64,000 nucleotides of DNA, from assembly GCA_024305745.1 (NCBI GenBank), contig JAHRBS010000004.1, positions 3,472,001 to 3,536,000 of the forward strand, given 5' to 3'. Both the position numbers and the translations under genes were made by a program. Origin of the DNA: Polyporus tsugae. Taxonomy: Eukaryota; Basidiomycota; Agaricomycetes; Polyporales; Polyporaceae. Of the stretch, positions 44,803-55,903 are shown one piece after another (within the stretch, counting starts at the first letter, position 1; each line of letters begins with the position of its first letter). The notes beneath the pieces are model-generated. The model had not been told where the DNA came from, made no database searches, and worked only from the letters and a program-made list of their open reading frames with translations.

Positions 44803-47800
44803 TCACGCAGACACAGCGATGGCTCTGTCGATGTCCATGAAATAGCTATCGACGTTCTCATCCTCGTCCCCGAGCCCGCCAAACATGCCGTCGTCCATCT
44901 CCGAGAGGAGGTGCTCGACAACGTAGCTGTCTTGCAGCAGCTTCTCCATCCGCGTGAGGTGCCGCTCGGTGTACGGGATGAGCGCGTCGAGGAGCTCCTT
45001 GAGGGCCGTCGCCCCGCGCCCCTCCACAGGGACGGGAGCCGCACCCGCACCCGCGCCCATATCGTCTGCATTAGGAGCGAGGTTGGCAGTGGCGACGTTG
45101 AACGCAGCCTCGGCGTCGAACGCGCGCGCGAGGTCGTCCGCGGGGCGCAGCTTGGCGACCGTGTGCAGGACGCGCTGCGCGACGGCGCTCGTCTTGGCCT
45201 TCGCGTTCCAGTCGCGGACGTACCGGAGGAGGCGGGCGAGGTCTGTGAGAGGCAGGGTGCGGAGGACCTCGTCGACAGCGGGGTGCCCCGTGATGGATGG
45301 GGTATCCGAGGAGGTGGAGGGGAGCGCGGCGAAGAGGGAGTGGAGGCGGCCGGGCTGGGCCATGCTGAGCGCGAGGAGGATCGCGTTGCGGAAGTCGTTG
45401 AGAGCGAGGTAGTTTGCGAAGTCTTGCTCCCTAGCAGAGAAAATGTCAGGACTCTGTCCGGAATTGTGGCACGGATGTTGTTAAGACTTACTTCTCGACC
45501 AGCTCGGCGCGCTGCGTCTCCTTCTTGAGCTGCTGCTCCTCAGTGCAATCTTCCCAGAACGTGACAACCGAGTCCGCAGCGCCGGAGACGATGGTGGACT
45601 CGTCGCTGCTCACTGCAAGAGCCCAAACCTAAAGCCAAAAGAAGCATTGGTCGACGCCAAATCAGGGACTAAGCATATGCCGACCTTGTCCTCGTGGTTG
45701 TCCATGGTCGCCGCGCACGTCTCGTCGCGGACGTTCCACAACTTGACGAGCCCGTCACTTGCGCTGCTGACCATCTGCATCCCCGCATTGAGGAAGTCTA
45801 TCCGCAAGACAGAGTTCGTGTGACCTTCGAACGTCTTGACGCACGTGAAGTCGTCCAAGCTCCAGAGCTTGACCGTCTTGTCCCCGCTGCCCGTGGCGAG
45901 AACCCGCTCAGCGCGCCCGAACCGGACGCACCAGACGCCACGCTTGTGGCCCTTGCACGTTCCCAAAAGGCGTAGCTCCCCACGGACGCCCGCGCCAGTC
46001 GTCACATACTCGATTTCCCACACCTTCGCAGTGCGATCTTGCGACCCCGAGACGAGTAGCCGGTCGTTCGGCGCGACGTCCAGCGAGTTGATGTCCTTGT
46101 CGTGCGCCCTGTGCGTTGTGAGGCTCTTGCACTTCACTATATGCGCACTGTCCTCGTCTTCGTCATCCTCGTCGCCGTCGTTCACCGAAGCGATGAACGG
46201 CACAGACGACAGGTCCCACATCTTGATCGTCCGGTCCTGGCTGCCAGTGAACAAGAACCCCAAGTCATCGCCGGTCCGCGCGCCGGAACCAGAAGCCGTG
46301 TCGCCCGAGAAGGCCTTACGAGACATCGCGATCGCACCCACGCTCTCTGCATGCCCCTCGCATATTGCGACGCAGCGCCATTCAGGAACGGTCTGTGGGT
46401 CTGGTTCGCCGCCACTTGTGGGCGAGCGGACAGGTGCCCATATGCGTGCTGAACGATCCTTGCTGCCACTAGCTAGCACGCGACCCTGTGCGCCGCGGTC
46501 TAAACAGAGAACGATTTCTGAGTGCCCAGAGATAAGGCGGGCGTCAAGGGAGGACGTTGAATAGATTCGGATGAGCGAGGAGTTTGTGGCGAGCGCTACG
46601 TGGGTGTCGGAGAAAGGAGAAGGTGTGGATGCAGGCGCCTCGGGGAGAAGATGCGGGGATAAGAATGTGGCGTCGATGATCTCGTCGTTGAACCCGATGA
46701 GCTGACGGCTGAGCGTCTGCGTGGAGAGCGAGTGGAAGAGAATGTTCTGGTCCGCATGGACGGAGACGACTGTGGACACAGATGGAACGTAACTGAGGAT
46801 TTCTGTGAGCGTCTGAGCGCATACAACCACCGAAAGGGGACAAACTTACATGGCGTCTACGATTTGTCGTTGCTCCTCTTGGTCCTCATTGGAGGAGTCG
46901 TATTCCTGGCCGAGCGTGAACAGCACGTTGCCTTCACGCGCATCCCATATTTTGACCAGCCCTTTCTCCCCTCCGGTGTAGAATCGAAGCCTCCCTGGAC
47001 CAGAAGACGCGCCTGCGAGATCCTCGTCGGGGCGAAGCAGGCCGACGGCCTCAACACGCTCAAGCACAGGAATAGTCTTGTGAAGGACAGGCGAGAACTC
47101 GGTCTCCTTACCCTTGCCCTTGCTGCTCTTCTTCACCGGCGACACCTTGGACGAGATATCCCAGATGAGCACCACCGAGTCTCGCCCTCCAGAGACCAAC
47201 CACTTCCCATCGGGTGAGACATCCAGCCCACGCGGGACGGACACATGACCCTCCAGAACAGCCTCTGGCTTCGACCCTCCTCTAACGCGCGCCGCGGCGG
47301 CGGAAAGGTCAAAGATTCGAATTCGGGTGTCGACCGATGCTGTAATGAGTTGCATCTTTTGCTCCCGGACGACAGACGAGGGGTCGAAAGGATAGTTGAA
47401 GGCGAGGGCGCTGACCACGCCTCCATGGCCTTTGAATAGATGCGTCACGTATCCATGGAGGATGTCCCATATCTTTACCACACCGTCGGCCGAGCCAGAC
47501 GCGAGGTAGGTAGACGTGGGATCAGACCTGCATACATGCACCGGGGCGTCGTGCGCGTGGGCGACCACCCGGACAGGCTTGATGGGCTTCGTTTGCGGGG
47601 TGAACGAAGAAGGGATTTCGTAGATTCTGAGGGACAGAGAAGACGTGAAAAGACAGAGGTGGGAAGAGGATGGCGTAATGCATAGAGACGTGATGGATTC
47701 GGTGTCCTATGGGTCGCGCTCAGGCATTATTGCACCGAAAGGTATCACTGACACACTCACCCCAGCAAACCGACATATCTCCACGCCCGCGTTCACGTCT

Positions 47801-48002
47801 GTGAGCAAGGCGTCCTCGCCTACGCAGCTAACTAGTCGCGTTCCATCTGGGGTAACGGCTACGGGCCCAGCTGTATGCAAGGGTGCGATAACGCGGCCCT
47901 TTTTGAAGCTGTGTGCGCAGCATTTACATTATTAACGAGCTTCTAGGGCAGCGAGACACGAACATACGCGGTCCGGAGCTTGGGATGGAGGGCAGAGTCC
48001 AT
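44803..48002 (-). CDS. UTP13: U3 snoRNP protein UTP13 (SSU processome WD40 protein)
   Basis: Six exons (47968-48002, 47761-47908, 46850-47706, 45685-46792, 45492-45628, 44803-45430) give 970 residues. Two WD40 propellers are evident, with repeats such as YLASGSADGVVKIWDILHGY, SVPRGLDVSPDGKWLVSGGR, VFSPTSGGEP-type linkers, LLVSGSQDRTAKVWEIEY and RVLATGSGDKTVKLWSLDD. The C-terminal Utp13 helical domain begins at QDFANYLALNDFRNAILLAL and runs to HLLSEMDDGMFGGLGDED. UTP13 belongs to the UTP-B subcomplex that builds the small ribosomal subunit in the nucleolus. The protein is longer than yeast Utp13 (817) because of acidic loop insertions. Intron 3 (46793-46849) was placed so that DA|IYVPSVSTVVSVHADQN reads through. 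Confidence 0.92.
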
Positions 48003-49039
48003 GGGCAGGGAGACCGCAATTGCAAGACCGGAAAAGAAGCAGGAGCCAATGGGAGAGGGCGCCTGCACCATTTTCGAGCGGGTGTTTGTGCTTGTTGTGC
48101 AAGAGCTCTCCCACTCCTCCCGGCGGCTATCAGTGTTCTGATCGTGGCCGGTGGCTTGAGGGTGAGAACAGAATGAATGGGCTCCCTCTCCCCGGCCACT
48201 TCTCTCCTGATCAGGGCGGCCACGATGCACGGAGGGCGTTACGGAACGCAGCATATGGGGAGCTTCCGTTGCCTGACACTCCGACTCCCGTTGTCGGCGG
48301 GAGGATCATGTGGAGTTCCCGGGCCCTGCTGTACCCACACGGTGACAGTGCGCATCTACCGACTGTGGCCAACATCAGGAACAGAAAGGAAGGAGGATGC
48401 ATGCTACGGAACCCTTGGAATTCAGCCGCTTTCAATCCCGTGAGCAATTGTGTAATGATCAACACGGCGGACGCGGGAACGACATCCTGCGGAGGCAGAT
48501 CGTTGACCATATCGGTGAAAAAGAAAGGGACGGCTGGATCAGGAAGCCCACTACATGTCAAATACAATTTACGCTCAGACTCCGTCAGTGTATTCTCTCG
48601 CAGGGTCGCTAAGATAAACGACCGCAAAAGAAACGCAAGACAACGCAGCTCGTTTTCCACCGGCGGGCGCACACACACCTTCTGAACCGTATTCCGGAGT
48701 GGAAATTTCGGAATGATCGGATCCTGGGAATCGAATCGACCTAACCGGGCATTCAGCAAAAATATCCTGGGCTTCTATGCTATTCACAGGGCCCATTGAT
48801 CACGTAGACGGTAGACTAGTTAAGGAAAGCGATACTCTTCGAAGAAAATACACATTAGTCAGTGGGAAGACCAATGAGATTACAATCCGTGTGCGATCCG
48901 GTAATAGACCTGTTGCGTAGGACGACGAGCTAGACGTAAGCGTAGATGGTGACTGGTAAGCAGCAGACAGTGAAAGTGCACAGATAAGTCAAAAGGATGG
49001 GCATACTTATGAAAGCAAGACGGTAACAGAAAGCGCGTG
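48003..49039. other. 1-kb region with overlapping unassigned frames
   Basis: A + frame at 48020-48685 (221 codons) and a minus frame at 48211-48759 (182 codons) overlap on opposite strands. The minus one has a mixed hydrophobic stretch, DVVPASAVLIITQLLTGLK. Neither has a recognised domain. The left end must contain the UTP13 promoter. Confidence 0.35.
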
Positions 49040-51114
49040 TTAAGATCGAGGATAGGCATTGGGGTTCCGTTGCGCCCGCACCTGCGCCTCGTACTGCCGA
49101 AGCGCCTCCTCGGCTACCCTTCGCCTACGCACCTCCTCTTCAGTATTCTTCTCCGCCTGCATCCGGCGACGTGCCTCCTCCTCCAGCATGTTCTCGGCAA
49201 CCTTCAATGCGGTCTTCGCCCGGGCCGCATCTTCCTGCGAAGCTGTGAGCTGGTCTGACAATCGTAGTGACGCATTGACAGCATCTTGTGACTGCCGCCG
49301 AAGCCCTGCCATCTCCATCTTCAGCCGCTCTATGGTGGAGTCCGGGTGATCGATAGCAGAGTAGCTCGAAAAGGCCCCGTGAAGGACTGACTTGCCGGTC
49401 TGTCCTTGTGGCCCAGAATACGTACGGCGCCTGGAGCCCGAGTAGGAGCCCGAATTACGGTTGTGGACCCGGGGGTCATACTGGTACGGCATATCCTCCG
49501 AACTGGAGTAATCGTCGTCCGAGTATTGTGGACCGTCGCCATCATCCCAGTCCATTTCGTCATCGTCGTCGTCATCATATAACCTGCGAGAACGCATTGT
49601 AGATGTCTGACTGAAAGACCTACTGTCCACTGGTCGCAATTTTGCAATAGTGGAGACGGAGGTCTGCGGATGAGAGTTAGGTCCCACACTAGAAGGCGGC
49701 GGCGGCGGCGGCGGCGGGCCGGGATGAGACGCAGGGCGTGACGGAGGATGTGATGGAGGATGCGCCGAATGGTGTGATTGTTGGTGAGGATAGTGAGTAT
49801 TTGGATGAGACTGAGGTGGTGGTTGTGAATGAATATGCGAATGTGGTGGCGGAGGAGGTGGTTGAGAATGGGGGTGACCGGGCGGCGGCGAATGTCCATA
49901 CGGGACTGGAGGCGGTTGCGAGTGTGGATGAGAGGGAGGCATCGAATGGGGATGAGGAGGGGGCACGGAGTGGGGATGCGCATGCCCATGAGGATGCGGT
50001 GATGGTTGTGAGTGCATATGGGGTGGAGGCGGCATGTGGGGATGGGATGGTGGCTGAGACTGCGAGTGAGGTGATTGCACATGCATATGAGGATGCTCGT
50101 GAGGATGAGAGGGCGGTGGTGGATGGGACTGAGAGTACACATGCTGCGGATGATTATGCGGGGAATCATGATGCGTCAAATGGTGGTCGGGCGGAGGATA
50201 TGAGATGTGAGAGGGAGGAGGTCGCACGGATGGAGAAGCAGTACTCGATGAAGCAGAAGCACCATTGGAGGACGACATGAACGTCGACGTCGTCGAAGGT
50301 GTGGCGGACAGTGGCGGTTGCGGCGCTGGAGGGCCGGCCATCGTGGATATTGGCGGTGGATGGACTTGCATGGGGATAATGACTGTTGGAAGAACCGGGC
50401 CTAAGCCGGGCGTAGGTCCGTTCTCCGTACCTTCAGGCTTGTTCGATCTCCCTCCCCTCTTCCTCGGACGTTTGGTTCCGGGGGGTGCTTCGAGGTTGAC
50501 AGTCCAGTAGGACCCGAAGCCCGGGTCCGACGGTGGACGAGGTTGTCGCTCAAATAAGCGATTCAGGGAAAGATGGTGTCGCACGGATTGCTGAGCATCT
50601 TGTTCAGCATCCTCCAAAGGCATGTATGGTGGAAGGAAGCGTGTTTCGAAGCGAACAGAGGACACACCTTCCATGCAGGACCCGCCGTTTTATAATATGG
50701 ATACTTCCTCTCCATGGCAGCATATATCTCTCGGATGGTCAAACGTTTGCGAGGACTTCCGAGAATGGTGCAACGCAAGATGACGGGAAGGGTATGTTGC
50801 GGTCGGCCATCCGTATCCGGGAGACACGCGAGGGTGTCGGGGCAGTCGGGATGGGGTTCATGGGCACGGATGACGACCTCGGCGCGAGGTGGAGGTTGTC
50901 TCAGCTCAACTGCAGTACTACTGCTCTCCGAAGTGTGCTCGGTGGGAGAGGTAGTTGCGCTGCTTGGGGAGCGGACGGCCTGCAACCTAGATGACAGATG
51001 GGGGGAAAGGTGTGTGAGAGGGAGAGAAGGAAGGATGAGGCTGTGAGGGTGTACGTGCCTGAGGGACGATTCATAGGAGGATTCTGGGTTGAGGAGGTTG
51101 TTGAGGCTTGCCAT
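49040..51114 (-). CDS. forkhead (FOX) transcription factor with His/Pro-rich region and coiled-coil tail
   Basis: Exons 50668-51114 and 49040-50590 give 665 residues. The DNA-binding domain spans about 110-185: HTLPVILRCTILGSPRKRLT, IREIYAAMERKYPYY, AGPAWK, then QSVRHHLSLNRLF (recognition helix) and GSYWTVN. A basic patch (RPRKRGGRSNK) follows. The next 200 residues are dominated by His, Pro and Ser (HPH, PPSHPH units). The C-terminus is an Ala/Glu/Arg-rich coiled coil (ENMLEEEARRRMQAEKN). The protein is likely nuclear, but its targets are unknown. A stop-free 72-bp stretch in exon 1 (50974-51045) has a GC donor, a CT tract and an AG acceptor. It could be a further intron, shortening the protein by 24 residues. 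Confidence 0.87.
49690..50220. repeat. imperfect coding repeats (GGATGNGGNGG / GGCGGC)
   Basis: This purine-rich stretch on the + strand, with GGCGGCGGCGGC at about 49696 and repeated GGATGxGGxGG-type units, encodes the polyproline and His-Pro-rich region of the forkhead protein. The composition bias also creates a long antisense open frame (49738-50280), which is not considered a gene. Confidence 0.65.
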
Positions 51115-51915
51115 GAAGGAGGGACGGAGGAGAGGGAGGAGGGAGGGGCGGCGGACTAGTGTGACGGGGGAGAGGAAAAGGCAAGAGTAGGCGCACAAGT
51201 TGAGCTTGTGGGTCCATGACCCCCACTAGCCCTTTGTTCTGTATTAGATCCGACACCCGATCCAAACAAACGCACAGCCATTAATCTGCCACCATTCGCA
51301 ACTGGGACCCCAAGATACACCGAGCGCGGACGGCAATCCATAGCACGCCACCTTGGGCACATGCGTGTATTTTTCCGTGATTTATGGGCGCATACACAGG
51401 GGATGCCAGCACACCCAAGCCCCAACAGCGTTTGATGTGGTTTATCGTGGGCAAGGCACAAATCGGAACAGCCCCTTTATGCGGATCCAGAATTGATAAT
51501 CTGTAGCAAGCTCAGCTAGAATACTAGTACGTGTATCGATCCAACCACGCCAACTTCCGTCACCAAGCCGTCGCACGTCGTCACCCAAACGGGGCCCGGT
51601 AGTCTCAGGGCCAAGCCTGGACGAACCGATACCAACCAATGGATTTACAGTGCCAGCCTATCGCGTTGCGGACGGTCAATCGGCTGACCCATTTGATAAG
51701 CCCATCTCGGCCGGCGTCCTCGCCAACAAGCGCGCTCGGTCCTGCTCCGCCGGTACGATTCGAGCATGGCAGCTAAGCCTATTCTGGAGATACATGTACA
51801 CATGCGCCATCCAACAAAGGTAAGTAAGTACTGAAGTAATCCACGCCGCCGGCGTACTTAATAGCCGCGTCAAGACATAATGTACAACCAGTCCGTGGTA
51901 TATGATGTGCCGCGC
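51115..51915. other. intergenic, no gene seen
   Basis: This 801-bp gap holds the forkhead promoter (51115-51200 is purine-rich on the + strand) and the 3' region of the NIPSNAP gene. No supported gene was found. Confidence 0.45.
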
Positions 51916-53178
51916 CTACTTGAGCGGGCTGAACGGAAGAGGCTCAAGGACGATCGAATCCATCAACATGGAGAATTCCGCGGTCTAGGCGTGCCGGCAA
52001 ATCAGCAACGTGACCCATATGTTCCCTTGTGGATCCAAACATACCTTTGACACAGTCTGTGCCCAACCGTCCAAAGCCCAAGCCTTCTCGCGCATCTCCT
52101 TCCGGCTATGCAGATCGCTGCGTAAATGGACAGTGAAACGAGACTAAGTGGCATGATCTAGGGTGCAATGCAGATAACAGCACTTACGGGTACTGCCACA
52201 TATGGTGCACCTGGTGCAAACGTCCAACCTGCGAGAACCATGCTCCTACGGGCTCGACAAACTGACGGCGAGCCTCGATACCCTTACGCCTATCGGCGAA
52301 CGTCAGTTACGTATCCCGGGCATAAGATACACATGACTTACCAGGTCTGTTCCCACTGTAACAGCGTGCCGGGGTGGAGCTGGTACGTCCGCAACTCGAA
52401 AATGCCACCCTCGGTACGCGGAGGGATCGTCGGGAAGAAGGCGAACTCCTGGCAAAGTTGCTGACTGCGCGACGTCAAGTAGGGTATCAACTTGTTGTAC
52501 GTGTTCAGGTGCTGTAGGCAGAGTCCGTCACCAGCACTATCATCTGGGTACATTATGCGCGTACCTCGGAGTTCTTAATCTTCTGGGTCGTGTTGTCGTA
52601 ACCCCGATAGTTCTCGTATTCCAAGATGTGGTCTAGAGCAGGCGAATATTAGCATCGAAGGCGGCTCACGTAAGGGCGGTCACGTACAGAACACATCCTG
52701 TTCGCCAATCACGGTTTCCCAGCTACCACTGAGCTTAACGTGTAACTCGGGGTCATCCTTGATCGCGGTGTAGTACGCCTCCCTGGAGGTGTCTTGAGTA
52801 TGGGCAAGGAAAGGTGGAAGAAAGCAAGCTTACGCGGCTTTCTTGTACTCCGTCACCGAGTCAGGCTTGACCTTGTGTACTACAAGTGAGGCTCCGGTCA
52901 GACTGACATACGCATCTGAGAAACTTCGCCACGTACTTTCAAGACCATGGATATACTTGCCCCGTGCCACGAGCCTGGAATGCTGCTGGAGTTGGACGTC
53001 ACCCTCGTGTTTTGCCTCCGGAGATCCATGCAGTAACGACTGCGCGCTCCAGCGTCACCTTCTTGACGAGTGACACGGACAAGAGCCTTACCTGAACTGA
53101 GATCGTCCTTCTGGCCTGAGTCTGGACCACCGCCCGGGGGGTCTGCTTCAATGCTTGAGCGCTGAGACGAGCCAACAT
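51916..53178 (-). CDS. NIPSNAP family mitochondrial protein
   Basis: Nine exons (53092-53178, 52937-53015, 52834-52879, 52688-52782, 52565-52632, 52342-52511, 52188-52289, 52045-52117, 51916-51987) give 263 residues. The N-terminus, MLARLSAQALKQTPRAVVQT with ARRTIS, is a mitochondrial presequence. Two NIPSNAP (dimeric alpha-beta barrel) halves follow: KHEGDVQLQQHSRLVARGKY / GSWETVIGEQDVFYHILEYE, and GGIFELRTYQLHPGTLLQWE / GAWFSQVGRLHQVHHMWQYP with the C-terminal AEFSMLMDSIVLEPLPFSPL. NIPSNAP proteins are mitochondrial and in animals signal for mitophagy. The fungal role is unknown. Confidence 0.9.
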
Positions 53179-53507
53179 GATGTGCTGTCGCGTGTCGTCC
53201 AAGAAACGGGAGAGTGGGGCGAAAGAAGCAGGAAGCGAGATAAAGAGTGTTGAAGCAGCAACTTGGTGACCAGTAGGCAGCAGCCTAGAGAGCAAAGGAT
53301 GCACAAACGAGGGCAGAGGCAGGTCGGATTTTAGGCGGTCGTTGTGGTTTCGGTCCAAATTTCGACGGCGCGTTGCCTGCCATGACGCGGGCGTTCCCAC
53401 GTGGCCCATCTAGACGCCCATCCGCGTCGACTCACGTTCGAGTCGCGGCCATTCAATGTTCTCGACCTCGCTGGCTTGCCAGCGATCGACGTTGTCTTTG
53501 AAGCACG
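53179..53507. promoter_or_regulatory. divergent promoter between NIPSNAP and glycosyltransferase-like genes
   Basis: This 329-bp gap lies between start codons facing away from each other. It is a candidate bidirectional promoter without a clear TATA box. Confidence 0.5.
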
Positions 53508-55474
53508 ATGATCACCCGCGAACAGATCTGGAGGGCGTTCCAGACAGTCGCCGTTCCCGTCCTGCTTGGGCTGATCGTTCGTCAGATCTGGCCGAACCGA
53601 CTACAGGAAACGCCCATCATCTCGCTCTACCTTCCCCTCCTCGCGGACATAGATTTCGTACCCAGAAGGCTCCCAGCGACCTACCGCAAGGACCCCTCCG
53701 ACTTTGATGCGTATGAACGTGTCTCAGTGCTCTCCGAAGTCGCCTCCGTTGGCACGCCCAATGTTACCGCCGTCATCCTAAACTGGTCCCGCGTCCCAAA
53801 TGTCATGCTTATCGCATCCCTCTTGTGCGGGCCTTGGTTGGAGGGGACAATATCAGAGGTCTTTATTTGGAACAACAGTCCGAGGCAGCTCACCTACGAA
53901 GTGTGCATGTCATTTTAATCTCCACTTGTTCATGAACTGACCTCGCTCGCAGGAAATGAAGAACACGGGATGCCCCAAGTCCAAGTTGCGCATACACAAT
54001 GCGCCCGCCAACCTGTTCTTCCAGGCACGCTTCTTGGCCTGTGCCCAAGCTAGTACGCCCTACTGCTTCATTCAAGTGAGTTCGCGCACAATTCTTTGAG
54101 TTCTAGTATGGGGTTCGCGCTCCTGACCTACTCCTCACATTGCAGGATGACGACTACCTCATTCGTCCGGAAATCATCCAGTCCCTTCAGGCGCACATGG
54201 CCGCACCAGATGCTTCTCGGGTAATCCATTTATTGCCACCACACGAGCATCTCTCGACAACGTTGCGAGAAACAGATGTCCCAAGGTCTCACGACTGGCA
54301 AGTCTCCAACATCCGGACGTCGTTCGCCTGGTTGGGGCATGGTACGATGCTGCACCGGTCCGAGGCTCAAGCTTTCCTGAGCCTTATGCGGTACCTGGAC
54401 GCGTCGCATGACGACATGAAGATGGCCGACAACTTCTTCACGATCCTGAGCAATAGAGTTCCAGAACTCTGGTTCGACCAGGGTTTCGAGCTCGGTGGAG
54501 GCCAACCCTTCACCGTGGGATCGGAAGGCGACGAACGCAACAAGAAATACATGGTTCGTGCAGTCAATCCCGTATCTTCGCACGTCACCCAAGCTCACAT
54601 ACCACATACTCCATTCAGCTTAGGGCAACGCGTTACCTGGAGTCGCTAGCACACTGCGGGCGTGCATCGTGCGACGGATTCGACCCGGATGGCCAACACC
54701 CCCGTCCGAAATTGCCTTATGTCACGCTCGATAGATTGCATCCACAGAAACCCTGGATCCGCGCCGTATGCCGTGTGGCGGCGTGCGTTCTCGAAACTAA
54801 CATCCGCACACTTCCGGACGGGATCTCTCACACGGCAACAAACATTTCGGATATGCTTTCCCTGGAGATCGAGAATACCCGAATGCTAAGTGATGCTGGG
54901 AAACAGAATTATTTGGACCACGCTCCATCCAATGCCGTGGATGCGAAGGCCAGCACCATCTTCCGCAGCCTACATGGTACGCCGAACCCCCCGAAGCGAC
55001 GTGTTTTGGTATGGAAATGACCAATTGCGCTCAACAGGCGGAAGAAGAGGGGACAAGATCACCTTGGATGTTCTCACCGACATCAGCGAAGCACGAGAGT
55101 GGACCGCAGTTGAGCTGGTGCTACTGGTGGATTCCGCTACGGAGGCCATTTTGAATTCGAGCTTGTTTGGATGGTCCTCCGACGATGTCGTTTGGGTGGG
55201 TGATGCCATACCCTTCTTCCTTCTACAGCTCCGACGGGGGTACTGACCGTTATCCGAGCAGAAGGTCGTTTCTCGCTCCCCCACCTGCTACGATACCACG
55301 CACGAAGTCACTGTTGATGGCGTCCAACTCCCTTTGCGGGAATGTAGCATGCAGCTGGGTTTCGCGTCCAGTGGGCTTAGTTACCAGGCGACTGGGAGAT
55401 ATTTTGGAGTGTGGCTCAAAAAAGATAGACAGGAGAAATGGGTGATTTCGGAAGTCTGGGTTCGGGGGCTCTAG
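53508..55474 (+). CDS. glycosyltransferase-like protein with membrane anchor (basidiomycete family)
   Basis: Six exons (53508-53900, 53953-54075, 54146-54553, 54619-54976, 55038-55195, 55262-55474) give 550 residues. An N-terminal hydrophobic segment (TVAVPVLLGLIV, about 13-24) suggests a type II Golgi protein. Then come VTAVILNWSRVPNVMLIASL, SEVFIWNNS, SKLRIHNAPANLFFQARFLA and PYCFIQDDDYLIRPEI. The QDDDY is a DXD-like metal/nucleotide-sugar motif. Further on are TSFAWLGHGTMLHR, KMADNFFTILSNRVPELWFD and QGFELGGGQPFTVGSEGDER. The order (NW-S, WNN, DDD, LG-GG) resembles GT-A-fold glycosyltransferases. The donor, acceptor and glycan are unknown. The C-terminal 150 residues are less conserved. 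Confidence 0.82.
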
Positions 55475-55903
55475 ATGGGCTCTAGAGTTAGTTTTGGATG
55501 TTAGTTCGTCCCGACTCATGCTTGAACTTGCCAGAGTGTGGGTGCCGCTGTAAGGCGCCTTGACTAGTGACGTAGTAGCCACTGATGATTAGCTCTCGCC
55601 TAACACATTCGTGGCTTGATTATTTTTGCAATCTGAGCCTGAGCTAGCTATGGCCAGCAATCGTCGTGCACGTTGACTGCCACTGCGAGGATGGTTTGCT
55701 TAGTTTGCTTTAGTCCAGGACATGTTACATATGGGCCTGTCTCCCATGGTAGCCGCAGTCGCCGACTGGCGCGGAGATATTCCGTGGGCGGCCCGCGGCA
55801 GCGCGCAGGGTTGACTTGTACCCCCCAACGCTGATGTTGACCAAGTCCTTCGTGCACATGAACTCCTCTATCGCCGGCCTCTGTCGCTTTCATTGTGACC
55901 ACT
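55475..55903. other. intergenic, no gene seen
   Basis: This 429-bp gap between tandem + genes has no supported frame. Confidence 0.5.

Noticed and set aside
49738..50280. 180-codon + frame opposite the forkhead gene
   Set aside because: It lies entirely within the repetitive His/Pro codon region and reflects the repeat composition on the opposite strand.
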